Assembly: GCF_021010565.1 (NCBI RefSeq) | Contig: NZ_JAJNAY010000002.1 | Location: 558,001 to 622,000, forward strand | Direction of reading: 5' to 3' | From: Chryseobacterium turcicum | GTDB lineage: Bacteria > Bacteroidota > Bacteroidia > Flavobacteriales > Weeksellaceae | Length of the DNA stretch: 64,000 nt | Part shown: positions 26,275-34,462 of the stretch, one piece after another | Position numbering within the stretch: position 1 is the first letter of the stretch | How the letters are laid out: every line of letters begins with the position of its first letter | Position numbers and translations under genes: made by a program | Notes under the pieces: model-generated | The model's database searches: none | What the model saw: only the letters and a program-made list of their open reading frames with translations | What the model was told of the DNA's origin: nothing

Positions 26275-27057
26275 TATTCTGAAAAAATTTCTTGTGACTT
26301 CGGTTGTTTCATCTGAAACTTCAGAAATATTTATTTTTTTGAGATGGGCAATTGTTTGCGCAACATAGGGTAAAAATGACGGTTCGTTTCTGCGATTCTG
26401 CATTCTCGGCATATTTTTCGGAAGCATAAAAGGCGCATCAGTTTCAATCATCATTCGGTCGAGTGGAACATATTTGATAACTTCTTCCAAATGTTTAAAT
26501 CTGTTCGTATCACTTATTGCGCCGGTAAATCCTAAATAAAATCCTTTATCCAGATACGTTTTTGCTTCATCTAAAGTTCCGGTAAAACAATGAACAACCG
26601 CTTTTGAAAGTTTCGATACATAGTCGTCGGTAATTTCGTTGAATCTTTTAAAAGCTGACCTTTCGTGAAGAAAAAGAGGTTTATTAATTTCAATAGATAA
26701 TTCGAGTTGAGCTCGATAACATTTTTCCTGAATGGGTCTTGGCGAGAAATCTCTATCAAAATCTAATCCGCATTCACCTACAGAAATTACGTAATCGTGT
26801 TTTAATAATTTTCTTAATTCATTAATGCTTTCATTGTTAAAAGATTTTGCATCATGTGGATGAATTCCTGCTGTAGAAAATAAAATTTCAGGATAATCCG
26901 CTGCGATTTCCGCTGATTCTTTGCTTCCGCGAATGCTCGTTCCTGTAAGAATCATTTGCTCTACTCCATTGTCGAGAGCTCGGTTGATAATCTCTTCGTG
27001 CTCATTGTAAAATTGTCTATTGGTCAGATTAATACCAATATCGATTAATGTATTCAT
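26272..27057 (-). CDS. tatD: TatD family metal-dependent hydrolase
   Basis: This 261-aa amidohydrolase-fold enzyme begins NTLIDIGINLTNRQF, as in E. coli TatD. Metal and active-site motifs run in order: TAGIHPHDA, GECGLDFDRDFSP, FLHERSA, VVHCFTG and IETDAPFMLP. Members are 3'-5' exonucleases or deoxyribonucleases with roles in DNA repair and turnover. It is cytoplasmic and shares a bidirectional terminator with deoD. Confidence 0.93.
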   Translation of the reverse strand: MNTLIDIGINLTNRQFYNEHEEIINRALDNGVEQMILTGTSIRGSKESAEIAADYPEILFSTAGIHPHDAKSFNNESINELRKLLKHDYVISVGECGLDFDRDFSPRPIQEKCYRAQLELSIEINKPLFLHERSAFKRFNEITDDYVSKLSKAVVHCFTGTLDEAKTYLDKGFYLGFTGAISDTNRFKHLEEVIKYVPLDRMMIETDAPFMLPKNMPRMQNRRNEPSFLPYVAQTIAHLKKINISEVSDETTEVTRNFFRI

Positions 27058-27132
27058 TTTTTGTTTGTTTTATTTTGTATTAAAAAATATCTCGTTACAT
27101 GTGCTCTGTTTATTGAGCTTTTAAAGGCTTTT

Positions 27133-28584
27133 TCAGAATAAAAACTCCTCATATTTCATAGGCTCGACTTCGTCCCACAGCTTTTCAATTTTATTTAAAA
27201 TTTCAGTAAAAAACGGAGTTTCATACCTCTCCCATTCTCTTTCATATTCATGGGTAATAAAATTCCCAAAATGATGATGTCGCAGTTTTAAAACTGACAC
27301 CAATTTACTGATAGGATAGCTCGGGAAATGAAAAATCTCATAGAAAGGAAGTTTACAAATAATAAATTTATTCTTGGTAACATATAGATTATCATTGACT
27401 TTAAAATAAATGTTTTTTGCTTTATATTCAAATCCTTCATTTTTGTCATACAAATAATGTTCTATTTCTTTTAACGAAGGAAACGTATAATCTTTGTAAT
27501 TTGATTTTACTCGTTCATCTCCCCATTTTCCAAGATATTCTAAAGTATTAAAATTAGTTTCATGAGAATATAATACCTTTCCGTTAATCCTTTTTAAATG
27601 CCTGAAATCATAGACAGCTCCCATATTCATTAATAAATCTCCTACTTCTGTAAGATTCGGACTGTTTGTTTTAAAAACACAAAAACGATTTTTTACTTTC
27701 TCAAGCTTATCCAAGTAACAGGTTTCAAAACCATAATTATTAAAACTTCCGTTTATTTCTTTCAACTCAGAAAGCTTTGCCCCGCAGTTATGTTTGATTA
27801 TTATATTCCCTGATTTTTCCATGGCTTGAAAAACCGCATACGAAGATATATTCAAGTCAATAACTCCATTTATTTCTTTAAGCTGAGGAAAAGATAATTT
27901 TGTTTTGATAAGTTTCAAATTTCCTTTCATTTTTTTCAGCACCGGAAAATCGTGACTGAACTGAGCTTCTAATTCATCACGGCTTTCTATTTTCAGTAAA
28001 CCATGAATAAATTCCAGATTCGGAAAGGATATATTTTTACCATAAATATTAACTTCACCCTGAATCTCGTGATGTGGAATAATAATGTCGTCTCCAAAGA
28101 TATCTATATTGAAAATTCCTTTTTCTGAAAGACTTTCCACTTCATACTGATGATTGACAGGTATTACTGTTTTTATTTTCGTCAACGCTTTGTTACATAC
28201 TGTAACTAAAGCATTTTTCACAGATAGATTACCACTGATTGTTATCGGATTTTTAAAGTTGAAATCTACTATACATTTAAAATTTCCCTCCACTTTTTCA
28301 AGCTGATTCAATATTGCTGTACAGTGCAACGTAAGGTTTCCGCCGACTTTTTCGAGTTTTGGAAACTCTCCATTTTCTGCATCAACGGAAAGGTTTCCTT
28401 CTATACTAATAAGATTTGGAAAAGTGCAACCCCTTCCTCGTAAAAGTAAGTCCCCTTCAATGACTTCGAAATCAAAAGTCGTATTACTGGCATAAATTTC
28501 TATTGATGCATTATCATCAATTATCTCCGACAAATCTTTTTCAGAGAATATTTTATACTGTTTTATATAATTAGTCGTATGCAT
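27133..28584 (-). CDS. leucine-rich, beta-solenoid-like protein, unknown
   Basis: This 483-aa protein has no signal peptide. Residues 45-330 contain roughly 20-residue repeats of the type F-P-x-L-x-x-I-x-G-x-L-x-V (FPNLISIEGNLSV, FPKLEKVGGNLTL, FPVLKKMKGNLKL), resembling receptor-L-domain or leucine-rich solenoids. The C-terminal 100 residues are aromatic and acidic with no repeats. It overlaps the gene upstream by 14 bases, so they are an operon. It may be a binding scaffold or a secreted-effector partner; the type VI island starts only a few kb away. The function is unknown. Confidence 0.7.
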   Translation of the reverse strand: MHTTNYIKQYKIFSEKDLSEIIDDNASIEIYASNTTFDFEVIEGDLLLRGRGCTFPNLISIEGNLSVDAENGEFPKLEKVGGNLTLHCTAILNQLEKVEGNFKCIVDFNFKNPITISGNLSVKNALVTVCNKALTKIKTVIPVNHQYEVESLSEKGIFNIDIFGDDIIIPHHEIQGEVNIYGKNISFPNLEFIHGLLKIESRDELEAQFSHDFPVLKKMKGNLKLIKTKLSFPQLKEINGVIDLNISSYAVFQAMEKSGNIIIKHNCGAKLSELKEINGSFNNYGFETCYLDKLEKVKNRFCVFKTNSPNLTEVGDLLMNMGAVYDFRHLKRINGKVLYSHETNFNTLEYLGKWGDERVKSNYKDYTFPSLKEIEHYLYDKNEGFEYKAKNIYFKVNDNLYVTKNKFIICKLPFYEIFHFPSYPISKLVSVLKLRHHHFGNFITHEYEREWERYETPFFTEILNKIEKLWDEVEPMKYEEFLF

Positions 28585-28957
28585 TTTCTATCGCCTGTGT
28601 GATCGGATTATATTCCTGCTGAATATATTTTATGAAATATTCGCTTTCTATGTAAAGCGTTTCATGTTCATTATGTGTTATAAAACTGTTTTCTGAAATA
28701 AATAATGTTTCTGTTGTTCCTCTTTTATCCAACACTTTATAGTTCACAGCCTTTAAAACATGTGGATTTCCTGTTCTCTCAAGAAAATATTCTTTTTTCT
28801 CCTTATCCGTTACAGTATTTTTTTCTTCTTTAAAAAGAATAATATCTTGCTGTACTTTGCATTCTTCTCCCACAGAAATTCTTTCATGCTCTTTTAGAGA
28901 TAAGAAAACCTGAGGTTTCTTTATAATTTTGAAAAAATTTAATATTTTTCTTAACAT
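28571..28957 (-). CDS. unknown protein upstream of the solenoid gene
   Basis: This 128-aa protein is rich in charged residues and beta-prone (ERISVGEECKVQQDIILFKEEKN, ETLFISENSFITHNEHETLYIE). I start at ATG 28957 (MLRKILNFFK). A longer frame to 29023 runs into the 150-bp repeat R1 and shares the same artefactual N-terminus as the frame at 30583. The gene overlaps the solenoid gene by 14 bases. No family was recognised. Confidence 0.6.
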   Translation of the reverse strand: MLRKILNFFKIIKKPQVFLSLKEHERISVGEECKVQQDIILFKEEKNTVTDKEKKEYFLERTGNPHVLKAVNYKVLDKRGTTETLFISENSFITHNEHETLYIESEYFIKYIQQEYNPITQAIENAYD

Positions 28958-28970
28958 GACATCATATTTA

Positions 28971-29120
28971 TTATGTATAACCGTTTTCACTAATATTCGA
29001 TATTTTAACGCAAAGGCAAACAAAGAATATTAAAATTTGACTGTTTTAAAGTTAAACAAAGGCGTAAACTTAGCAAAGAAATACAAAAAGATATAGAATA
29101 TGAGAAATTGCGGACAAGCA
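28971..29120. repeat. 150-bp direct repeat R1
   Basis: This is the first of three near-identical, same-orientation copies (others at 29681-29831 and 30531-30681). It begins TTATGTATA and contains CCGTTTTCACTAATATTCG and AAATTGCGGACAAGCA. It lies directly upstream (minus sense) of the 128-aa gene. Confidence 0.95.
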
Positions 29121-29133
29121 TTTATTTAAAACA

Positions 29134-29157
29134 AAAGAAGGTCGGGATTGAACCAAC
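29134..29157 (-). other. tRNA T-arm plus acceptor-like fragment
   Basis: The minus strand reads GTTGG-TTCAATC-CCGAC, a 5-bp T-stem with a canonical 7-base TTCRANY loop. A 7-base acceptor-like strand, CTTCTTT, follows. No intact tRNA body precedes it. It could be a decayed tRNA 3' end left at an integration site, or chance. Confidence 0.3.
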
Positions 29158-29190
29158 AACTTATTCATGATAGAATACCATTTTTCCAAA

Positions 29191-29499
29191 TTAAACTACT
29201 TCTTTTATTTTTTGGGAGTACAGCGGGATATCATTTTTCTCATCATCATAAAAATCAGAAACTCCAACCAAAGCTTTTTTCATCAAAACAGACTCAGAAT
29301 TGATCTCCAAATCATGGCTTTTCATTTCAGAATAATTTTCCTGACGGTTTTGCTTTTTGGCATTCTTATGAATTTTCGTAATTAATCCGGAGAACGTTTT
29401 ATTATCGGGATTAAGAAATGGCTCATCTTTCAAGGCATTCAGAACCTTGAGGCATGACTCCCATTCGTTTTGCGAAAAATTTTCATTAGAAAAATCCAT
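29191..29499 (-). pseudogene. N-terminal remnant of a flavobacterial SDR oxidoreductase
   Basis: This 102-aa frame (ENEWESCLKVLNALKDEPFL-like start, then FSGLITKIHKNAKKQNRQ and SVLMKKALVGVSDFYDDE) resembles the N-terminal extension that precedes the short-chain dehydrogenase domain in large flavobacterial proteins, recalled from memory. The Rossmann domain is absent: the frame ends at IPLYSQKIKEVV and runs into repeat R1 and the tRNA-like fragment. I read it as a truncated gene. It could still be expressed as a small acidic protein. Confidence 0.55.
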
Positions 29500-29619
29500 T
29501 ACTTTTATTTTATGTTGACAAAATTAACTGCCTAATACGCAATCTTTTTACGTAGTATTTTTTTATTTAAATTCTGTATGATTAGCTTTTGATTTTTTTC
29601 AATGAATTTTTATACAATA

Positions 29620-29671
29620 CTCTCATATTTAGCAGATTAAAAAAGAGAAATCAATCTGCTAAATCTGAGAG
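29620..29671. repeat. CTCTCGCAGATT-family palindrome, copy 2
   Basis: 19-base arms CTCTCATATTTAGCAGATT / AATCTGCTAAATCTGAGAG have one mismatch, separated by 14 bases. Related to the elements at 22850 and 57877. Confidence 0.75.
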
Positions 29672-29680
29672 ATAAATTAT

Positions 29681-29831
29681 TTTATGTATATCCGTTTTCA
29701 CTAATATTCGATATTTTAACGCAAAGGCAAACAAAGAATATTAAAATTTGACTGTTTTAAAGTTAAACAAAGGCATAAACTTAGCAAAGAAATACAAAAA
29801 AATATAGAATATGATAAATTGCGGACAAGCA
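29681..29831. repeat. 150-bp direct repeat R2
   Basis: This is the second copy of the R1/R3 repeat, same orientation, differing by only a few bases and single-base indels. With the palindrome at 29620 it fills the gap between 29499 and 29879; no gene is seen in that gap. Confidence 0.95.
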
Positions 29832-29878
29832 TAATTATTTTCATTTAAATTCAAACAAGCACTAAAATAAATTTAAAA

Positions 29879-30529
29879 TCATTCATAAATAAAAACCTCC
29901 AAAAACCCGATTAATTTTTTTCCGCCGTGGCTCCAGCGAATTCCATGACCGTTTTTTTCTCTGACTTCAAAAACCAATTCGTGTTTGTAATGAAAAAAAA
30001 CATTCCACCAGGTTTTATTGTCTAAAATAAAATTAATTTTCTCCATCACCATTTGCTGTTTTTGCTGATTATTTCCTTTTACTTCGCCCCAAAATTGGTC
30101 TTCCATTCTTCCGGCATGCTTTTCCCAAGCTCTTTGCGCAATGGTAATTTCATGATTAAAAGGTTTTTCACAAGCTTCAATCAACAAACTTTTCAAAGGT
30201 GGAATTGCTTTTTCGTCTCGTAAACTTGCTGATGTCAATCTTTGACCTAAAATATTCAGCCAATGTTCAAAAGGAATTTCTTCCAGTTGTTTTATTTTAA
30301 TTTTATCTGATTGTTCCGATTCTAAAATATGGGTAAATAAATTAAAACTATGATTGCGATCAATTTGTATTTCTTCATTAAAAAAAGGCAAATTCCAATC
30401 TAAAGTCTGCACTTTAAACGTACAGATATTTTCATCTAAACTTTGCAGATGTTCTTTCGCTAAAATTGCCTGATATTTTTCTTTCCAATTGTCCGAAAAT
30501 AGTGGAAGAAATTCTTCTAATGATTTCAT
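29879..30529 (-). CDS. conserved-looking cytoplasmic protein, unknown function
   Basis: This 216-aa soluble protein starts at ATG 30529 (MKSLEEFLPLFSDNW). The frame to 30583 reads into repeat R3 and is rejected. It is Trp-rich, with FEHWLNILGQR, AQRAWEKHAGRMEDQFWGE and a C-terminal VFEVREKNGHGIRWSHGGKK. No enzyme motif or family was identified. It is preceded directly by R3, which may hold its promoter. Confidence 0.65.
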   Translation of the reverse strand: MKSLEEFLPLFSDNWKEKYQAILAKEHLQSLDENICTFKVQTLDWNLPFFNEEIQIDRNHSFNLFTHILESEQSDKIKIKQLEEIPFEHWLNILGQRLTSASLRDEKAIPPLKSLLIEACEKPFNHEITIAQRAWEKHAGRMEDQFWGEVKGNNQQKQQMVMEKINFILDNKTWWNVFFHYKHELVFEVREKNGHGIRWSHGGKKLIGFLEVFIYE

Positions 30530-30530
30530 T

Positions 30531-30681
30531 TTATGTATATCCGTTTTCACTAATATTCGATATTTTAACGCAAAGGCAAACAAAGAATATTAAAATTTGA
30601 CTGTTTTAAAGTTAAACAAAGGGCATAAACTTAGCAAAGAAATACAAAAAGATATAGAATATGAGAAATTGCGGACAAGCA
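30531..30681. repeat. 150-bp direct repeat R3
   Basis: This is the third copy, one base before the start codon of the 216-aa gene. It has one extra G (AAGGGCATAAAC) relative to R1 and R2. Confidence 0.95.
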
Positions 30682-30772
30682 TTTCATTTTCTTTTAAAAT
30701 ACTAATAGCACAAATATTACAATAAATTATTGGTGTTTTTTAGTGTGAACATTTGTGTAATTTGTGTTTAAG

Positions 30773-31486
30773 TTAAAGCATTTTTACGAGATTAATTGAT
30801 AATTTTTCTTCGCGAATCAAATACTTAACAAGATTAAACCAATTTTTACAATAATCCAAAATCCAGGCATCAGAAGAAACAATGATTTCTGTATTTTCAA
30901 CTAAGAATTTATCCGGATTAAATTCTAACTCAACATTCCAATTGAGATTATTTTCTTTAGCAAAATCCAGAATAATTTCTTTAATTCTTCCACTGTTTGA
31001 AACAGGTTTATCAAAAATCCAAACTAATTGTTCTGCCTGAGACTTGTAAAAAAACAAAGCAATTAATTCAATTACTTTTTGAGTTTGGTTGACTCTTTTA
31101 TAAGTTCCATGTACACCGGAAAGGTCACGAAAACAGCCATCACTTCCTTCAAAAACATAAGCTTCAGAAAGTAAACTTTCCAGTAAAATCAACACATTAA
31201 AACCATCAAGATAAACCGTTTTATCTTTTAAATCTATAATTTGAAGTTCTTTATTTTTTCTGTTTTGAATCTGATTTTCTGAAGCAGAAGCACCACGTAG
31301 GGCCTGAATTTGACGGGCTTTTAATCGATAATGATTCCCAACCAGTTCTGAAGAAGCTTTTTCCGCATAATTTCGACTCAATAAATAGTGCATATCCTGA
31401 ATTGCTAATTTCAGTTTATCAATCTGCTTTTGTGAAGAAAATAATGTATCATCACCAGTATTTTTCCCACGGTTTCTGTTGTTCAT
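30773..31486 (-). CDS. DUF434 domain protein
   Basis: This 237-aa protein matches DUF434. An N-terminal helical part (LKLAIQDMHYLLSRNYAEKASSELVGNHY, then RQIQALRGASAS) is followed by a PIN-like domain with VYLDGFNVLI, LVWIFDKPVSNSGR and EIIVSSDAWILD. These acidic positions resemble nuclease-type folds, but activity is not established. I start at ATG 31486 rather than the TTG two codons upstream. Confidence 0.8.
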   Translation of the reverse strand: MNNRNRGKNTGDDTLFSSQKQIDKLKLAIQDMHYLLSRNYAEKASSELVGNHYRLKARQIQALRGASASENQIQNRKNKELQIIDLKDKTVYLDGFNVLILLESLLSEAYVFEGSDGCFRDLSGVHGTYKRVNQTQKVIELIALFFYKSQAEQLVWIFDKPVSNSGRIKEIILDFAKENNLNWNVELEFNPDKFLVENTEIIVSSDAWILDYCKNWFNLVKYLIREEKLSINLVKML

Positions 31487-31544
31487 ACTCAAAAATATAG
31501 TTTTTGGAGCAAATTGCTCTATTTTAATTTAAAATTACGTGTTT

Positions 31545-31558
31545 ATGCAATCGATTAC
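31545..31558. promoter_or_regulatory. LacI-type operator-like site near the xylA remnant
   Basis: ATGCAATCGATTAC is identical over 14 bases to the reverse complement of the operator before kduI (61051-61064) and shares the CAATCGATT core with the site before susC. Confidence 0.55.
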
Positions 31559-31662
31559 TTAAAATTAGCTTTTCGAGCTTCTTTTGGGGGAAAGTCTTTT
31601 TTTATAATCAAAATAATTTAAGTTTAACACCCAATAGTACAAAGTAAAGAGCCACAGAAAAA

Positions 31663-31828
31663 ATGGATGCCGCTTTCGAATTTTTCACAAAACTAAGCGT
31701 TCCTTACTGCTGTTTCCATGATTATGATTTGATTGACGAGGCAGATAATTTCACAGAATCTAAAAAAGGTTAGAATTTATCACCGATTACGCTAAAGAAA
31801 AACAAGCCGCTTCTGGCGTAAAAAGTGC
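31663..31828 (+). pseudogene. xylose isomerase (xylA) internal fragment, frameshifted
   Basis: The frame from 31663 reads [20 protein letters not shown] then [15 protein letters not shown], matching the region of xylose isomerase that carries the catalytic His in CFHD. After a run of six A it meets a stop. In the next frame the protein continues [18 protein letters not shown], as in XylA. One missing A in the homopolymer explains the break. Only about 55 of some 440 codons remain; both ends of the gene are gone. Confidence 0.85.
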
Positions 31829-31885
31829 TCTATCAAAATGTAGGCATAGAATTTAAATAAAAAATTTGAAACCTTAAAAGGCTTT

Positions 31886-31975
31886 ATGAATATAGAATTT
31901 GAAGTTTCAAAAAGTGATAAAAAAGAAGTAAAAATTCCTGTAAACGTTACTATTCAAGATAAAGTTTCAGAGTAA
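31886..31975 (+). other. short open frame, 29 codons, possibly a gene fragment
   Basis: ATG to TAA encodes 29 residues (NIEFEVSKSDKKEVKIPVNV core), a beta-rich, charged pattern. It sits in the same decayed strip as the xylA remnant. It may be the end of a lost gene; I cannot identify it. Confidence 0.25.
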
Positions 31976-32059
31976 ATTTTCAACTTTTCATGTAAAGAAG
32001 GATGATACATACTGCATTTATAAAGATCATACCCACTGCAATGTATGAAGAAAAAGCTT

Positions 32060-32845
32060 TTAAATAGCTTCAAATTTATTTTTCCCATTTGGAATATGAA
32101 ACATAAGTTCGAGCATAAGCTCTTCACCTGTATTTGGATTAAATAGGAAAAAAGCAGGCTCTCCATTAAGTTTGTTATATGTCGCCAGTTTTCCATTACC
32201 ATATATTTTCAGAACTTTATCATCACTAAGAGGCATAGGCAAAAAGCCGTTTTGAGAATCTGTTATCAAACTATTTATTCTTGCATTTGTATCAGCAACA
32301 CTCAAATACATTGCAGTTGTCATATTTTTTTCACGATTTTTTATAATTTCAAACAAAGAATCATATTGTTTATTTGCAAAACAATCGTTTATTTTTTTAT
32401 AGATTAAATCTAATTTCCCGGTGATTACAGGTATATTATTTTTTAAATCTAAAGATAAATCTCTACTATTTTCCAATGAGGTCATTTCATAAGGAATATC
32501 CGCTTCAAGAAAAGCTGAATGTTTAAAATTCGATACGTTTTGACTGATTTGTATTTTATTAGTTACACAATCTTTAACATAAGAGAAACTTTCACCCTCA
32601 ACATCAAACAATTTTATGATATATTCAAATTTAGTTTTATCATCAATTGAACTTTGTCCAGAAACAGGAAATAAGTTAATCACTATATTTTGTATTCCTG
32701 ATTTAAAAATTCCAAAATTTATCGGGACGTTAGGAGACATTTGCCCTTCTGTTTCAAGCGAGATAATGGGAATGTCATTAATCAGCACTTCAAATCTGCA
32801 ATTGATTGCTGTAAAGTCTATTGTATAGTAAGGTTGATTAGTCAT
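32060..32845 (-). CDS. type VI island partner protein, paralogue of 33688 gene
   Basis: This 261-aa protein has no signal peptide. The N-terminal 100 residues look like a beta-sandwich (FEVLINDIPIISLETEGQMSPNVPINFGI), the middle is helical, and the C-terminus is short and beta-rich. It is clearly paralogous to the product of 33688-34458: shared GQMSxxxPINxGI, TxMYLxxxDxNxRI and MPLSD blocks. It lies 9 bases after a lipoprotein gene, and the pair repeats the organisation of the adjacent pair. It is probably an immunity or accessory protein for the 910-aa candidate effector; that role is inferred from position. Confidence 0.65.
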   Translation of the reverse strand: MTNQPYYTIDFTAINCRFEVLINDIPIISLETEGQMSPNVPINFGIFKSGIQNIVINLFPVSGQSSIDDKTKFEYIIKLFDVEGESFSYVKDCVTNKIQISQNVSNFKHSAFLEADIPYEMTSLENSRDLSLDLKNNIPVITGKLDLIYKKINDCFANKQYDSLFEIIKNREKNMTTAMYLSVADTNARINSLITDSQNGFLPMPLSDDKVLKIYGNGKLATYNKLNGEPAFFLFNPNTGEELMLELMFHIPNGKNKFEAI

Positions 32846-32854
32846 TTTTAAGAA

Positions 32855-33550
32855 TTATTTGTTATAAAACATATCAAAACTTCTATATGATACCCATTCT
32901 TTATATTTTGATGATAATTTGTCTAACACATATATTTTCAATTTTCCATCATTTTTAGAATGATTGATTGTATTGATGAAAAAATAAGTGATTTTATTTT
33001 TAGTATCTTCCCAAACTTCTTTGGTCTCCTCTATGTGATCTGTCTTTGGCTCGCCGTTTTCGTCAAGAAAAATAGGTCTTTCTTTGGTATTGACATTTTT
33101 TTCAACAAATGCAGGTTTAGAACCTATAGTTTTTGTGATTGAACTAACGATTTTATCACTGTCTTTATGATTAATTAATTCCATTTCATAACACCAAATT
33201 TTCTTATTTTCTTTAAGATAAAAAAGTGAAATATTATCTGAATCTGATATTGCGTTTCCTGCTATTGACAGGTTTAATTTTTTGTTTCTCGGAAATTGAA
33301 ATTCTTCATAATCACCTGAAATATTGTATTCATCTAAAGCATTATCATTAGTGGTCAAATCTATTGCTTTTAATACGTCTTCTATATTCGAACCAAATTT
33401 CAATTCTTTGAAATCTAATTTTGAGTTATTATTTTTTGCAATATTATTATTCGACACTCCTATTTTTGAATTTGGCTTTACAGTAGTTTTTTCCTGACAG
33501 TTTATTAAAACAAAGCTCAAAATGATTTGACTTAAAATGATTTTTTTCAT
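32855..33550 (-). CDS. lipoprotein, type VI island
   Basis: This 231-aa protein has a lipoprotein signal (LSQIILSFVLINC, Cys about 18) and an Asn/Lys-rich tether. A mixed domain follows, with KFGSNIEDVLKAID and VSSITKTIGSKPAFVEK. It resembles the lipoprotein at 34463 in size, order and position. It is periplasmic or outer-membrane anchored. An immunity role against an imported effector would fit its location but is not shown by sequence. Confidence 0.65.
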   Translation of the reverse strand: MKKIILSQIILSFVLINCQEKTTVKPNSKIGVSNNNIAKNNNSKLDFKELKFGSNIEDVLKAIDLTTNDNALDEYNISGDYEEFQFPRNKKLNLSIAGNAISDSDNISLFYLKENKKIWCYEMELINHKDSDKIVSSITKTIGSKPAFVEKNVNTKERPIFLDENGEPKTDHIEETKEVWEDTKNKITYFFINTINHSKNDGKLKIYVLDKLSSKYKEWVSYRSFDMFYNK

Positions 33551-33687
33551 ATAATAAATTCTTAGTTTAATTTTTTCTTAGATTTGGCTAAATTCTTAGA
33601 TTTAAAATTAGTTTTCATAAAAGAAATTATTATATATAAACATATTTTTTTTATAAAGTAGCTTAATCCAATTAAGACATCCACAAA

Positions 33688-34458
33688 TTAAATCACCATC
33701 AACTCACCATTTTCTTCAGGCATATAGAATGCAATTTGCAATATTATTTCTTCATCACTTTCATCATTATCTAAATATAGAGCTGAATAACCGTCAGAAC
33801 GTTTTAATGATCCTAATTTCCCTTCAGACGACAAATCTAAGATAACAGTATCAGATAACGGCATTGCTTTGAAACCATTTTTAATATCATCTATTATCTT
33901 TTCCATTCTATTATTAATATCACTTTCGTCCAAATACATACTCGTAGCATTGTTAATTTCCCGTTTTTTATAGATATCAATAAATTCATCATATCTACCG
34001 GCATTTATTAAATCAACGATTTTAGTATATTCGGTAACGAATAGTTTTTTAACGTCAAAATTGGCATCATTTAAATTAATTCCATTTTGCCATGCTTCTA
34101 GTTTATAAGGTACCTCAGCTTCAAAAATGCTTTTATGAGCAATAATCGGAATACCTGTTTTAATTGGAGGAGTATAATTATTTTCTAATGTTTCCAATAA
34201 CTTAAACTGATTGTTACTAACATCATATTTTAAAACTTTATACCTGATATAGCTGTCTTTTTCTAATTCCTTTTTTCTCTTCACTGGGTATCCAATAACT
34301 TCCACAGACTGACTTCCACTTTCTAAAATACCCATATTAATAGGTATTTCGGTTGACATCTGACCATCAACATTTAATGAAAAAACTTCTACATCATTTA
34401 TTTTTACGACTAGATGGCACATGTAAGTACCAATATCTAGCATATAATAATGTTTCAT
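33688..34458 (-). CDS. type VI island partner protein, paralogue of 32060 gene
   Basis: This 256-aa protein is a paralogue of the 261-aa product of 32060-32845, with the same three-part layout and motifs (VDGQMSTEIPINMGI, NNATSMYLDESDINNRM, AMPLSD). It has no signal peptide and is predicted cytoplasmic. Four bases separate it from the lipoprotein gene upstream. Its function is unknown; see the paired-immunity idea in the findings. Confidence 0.65.
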   Translation of the reverse strand: MKHYYMLDIGTYMCHLVVKINDVEVFSLNVDGQMSTEIPINMGILESGSQSVEVIGYPVKRKKELEKDSYIRYKVLKYDVSNNQFKLLETLENNYTPPIKTGIPIIAHKSIFEAEVPYKLEAWQNGINLNDANFDVKKLFVTEYTKIVDLINAGRYDEFIDIYKKREINNATSMYLDESDINNRMEKIIDDIKNGFKAMPLSDTVILDLSSEGKLGSLKRSDGYSALYLDNDESDEEIILQIAFYMPEENGELMVI

Positions 34459-34462
34459 GGTA

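Noticed and set aside
28958..29023. N-terminal extension of the 128-aa gene (22 extra residues)
   Set aside because: The residues come from repeat R1 and are nearly identical to those preceding the unrelated gene at 29879; they are repeat sequence, not a conserved N-terminus.
30530..30583. N-terminal extension of the 216-aa gene
   Set aside because: Same artefact, encoded by repeat R3.
31954..32202. 82-codon minus-strand frame at the end of the type VI island
   Set aside because: It lies out of frame over the 261-aa gene; no supporting features.
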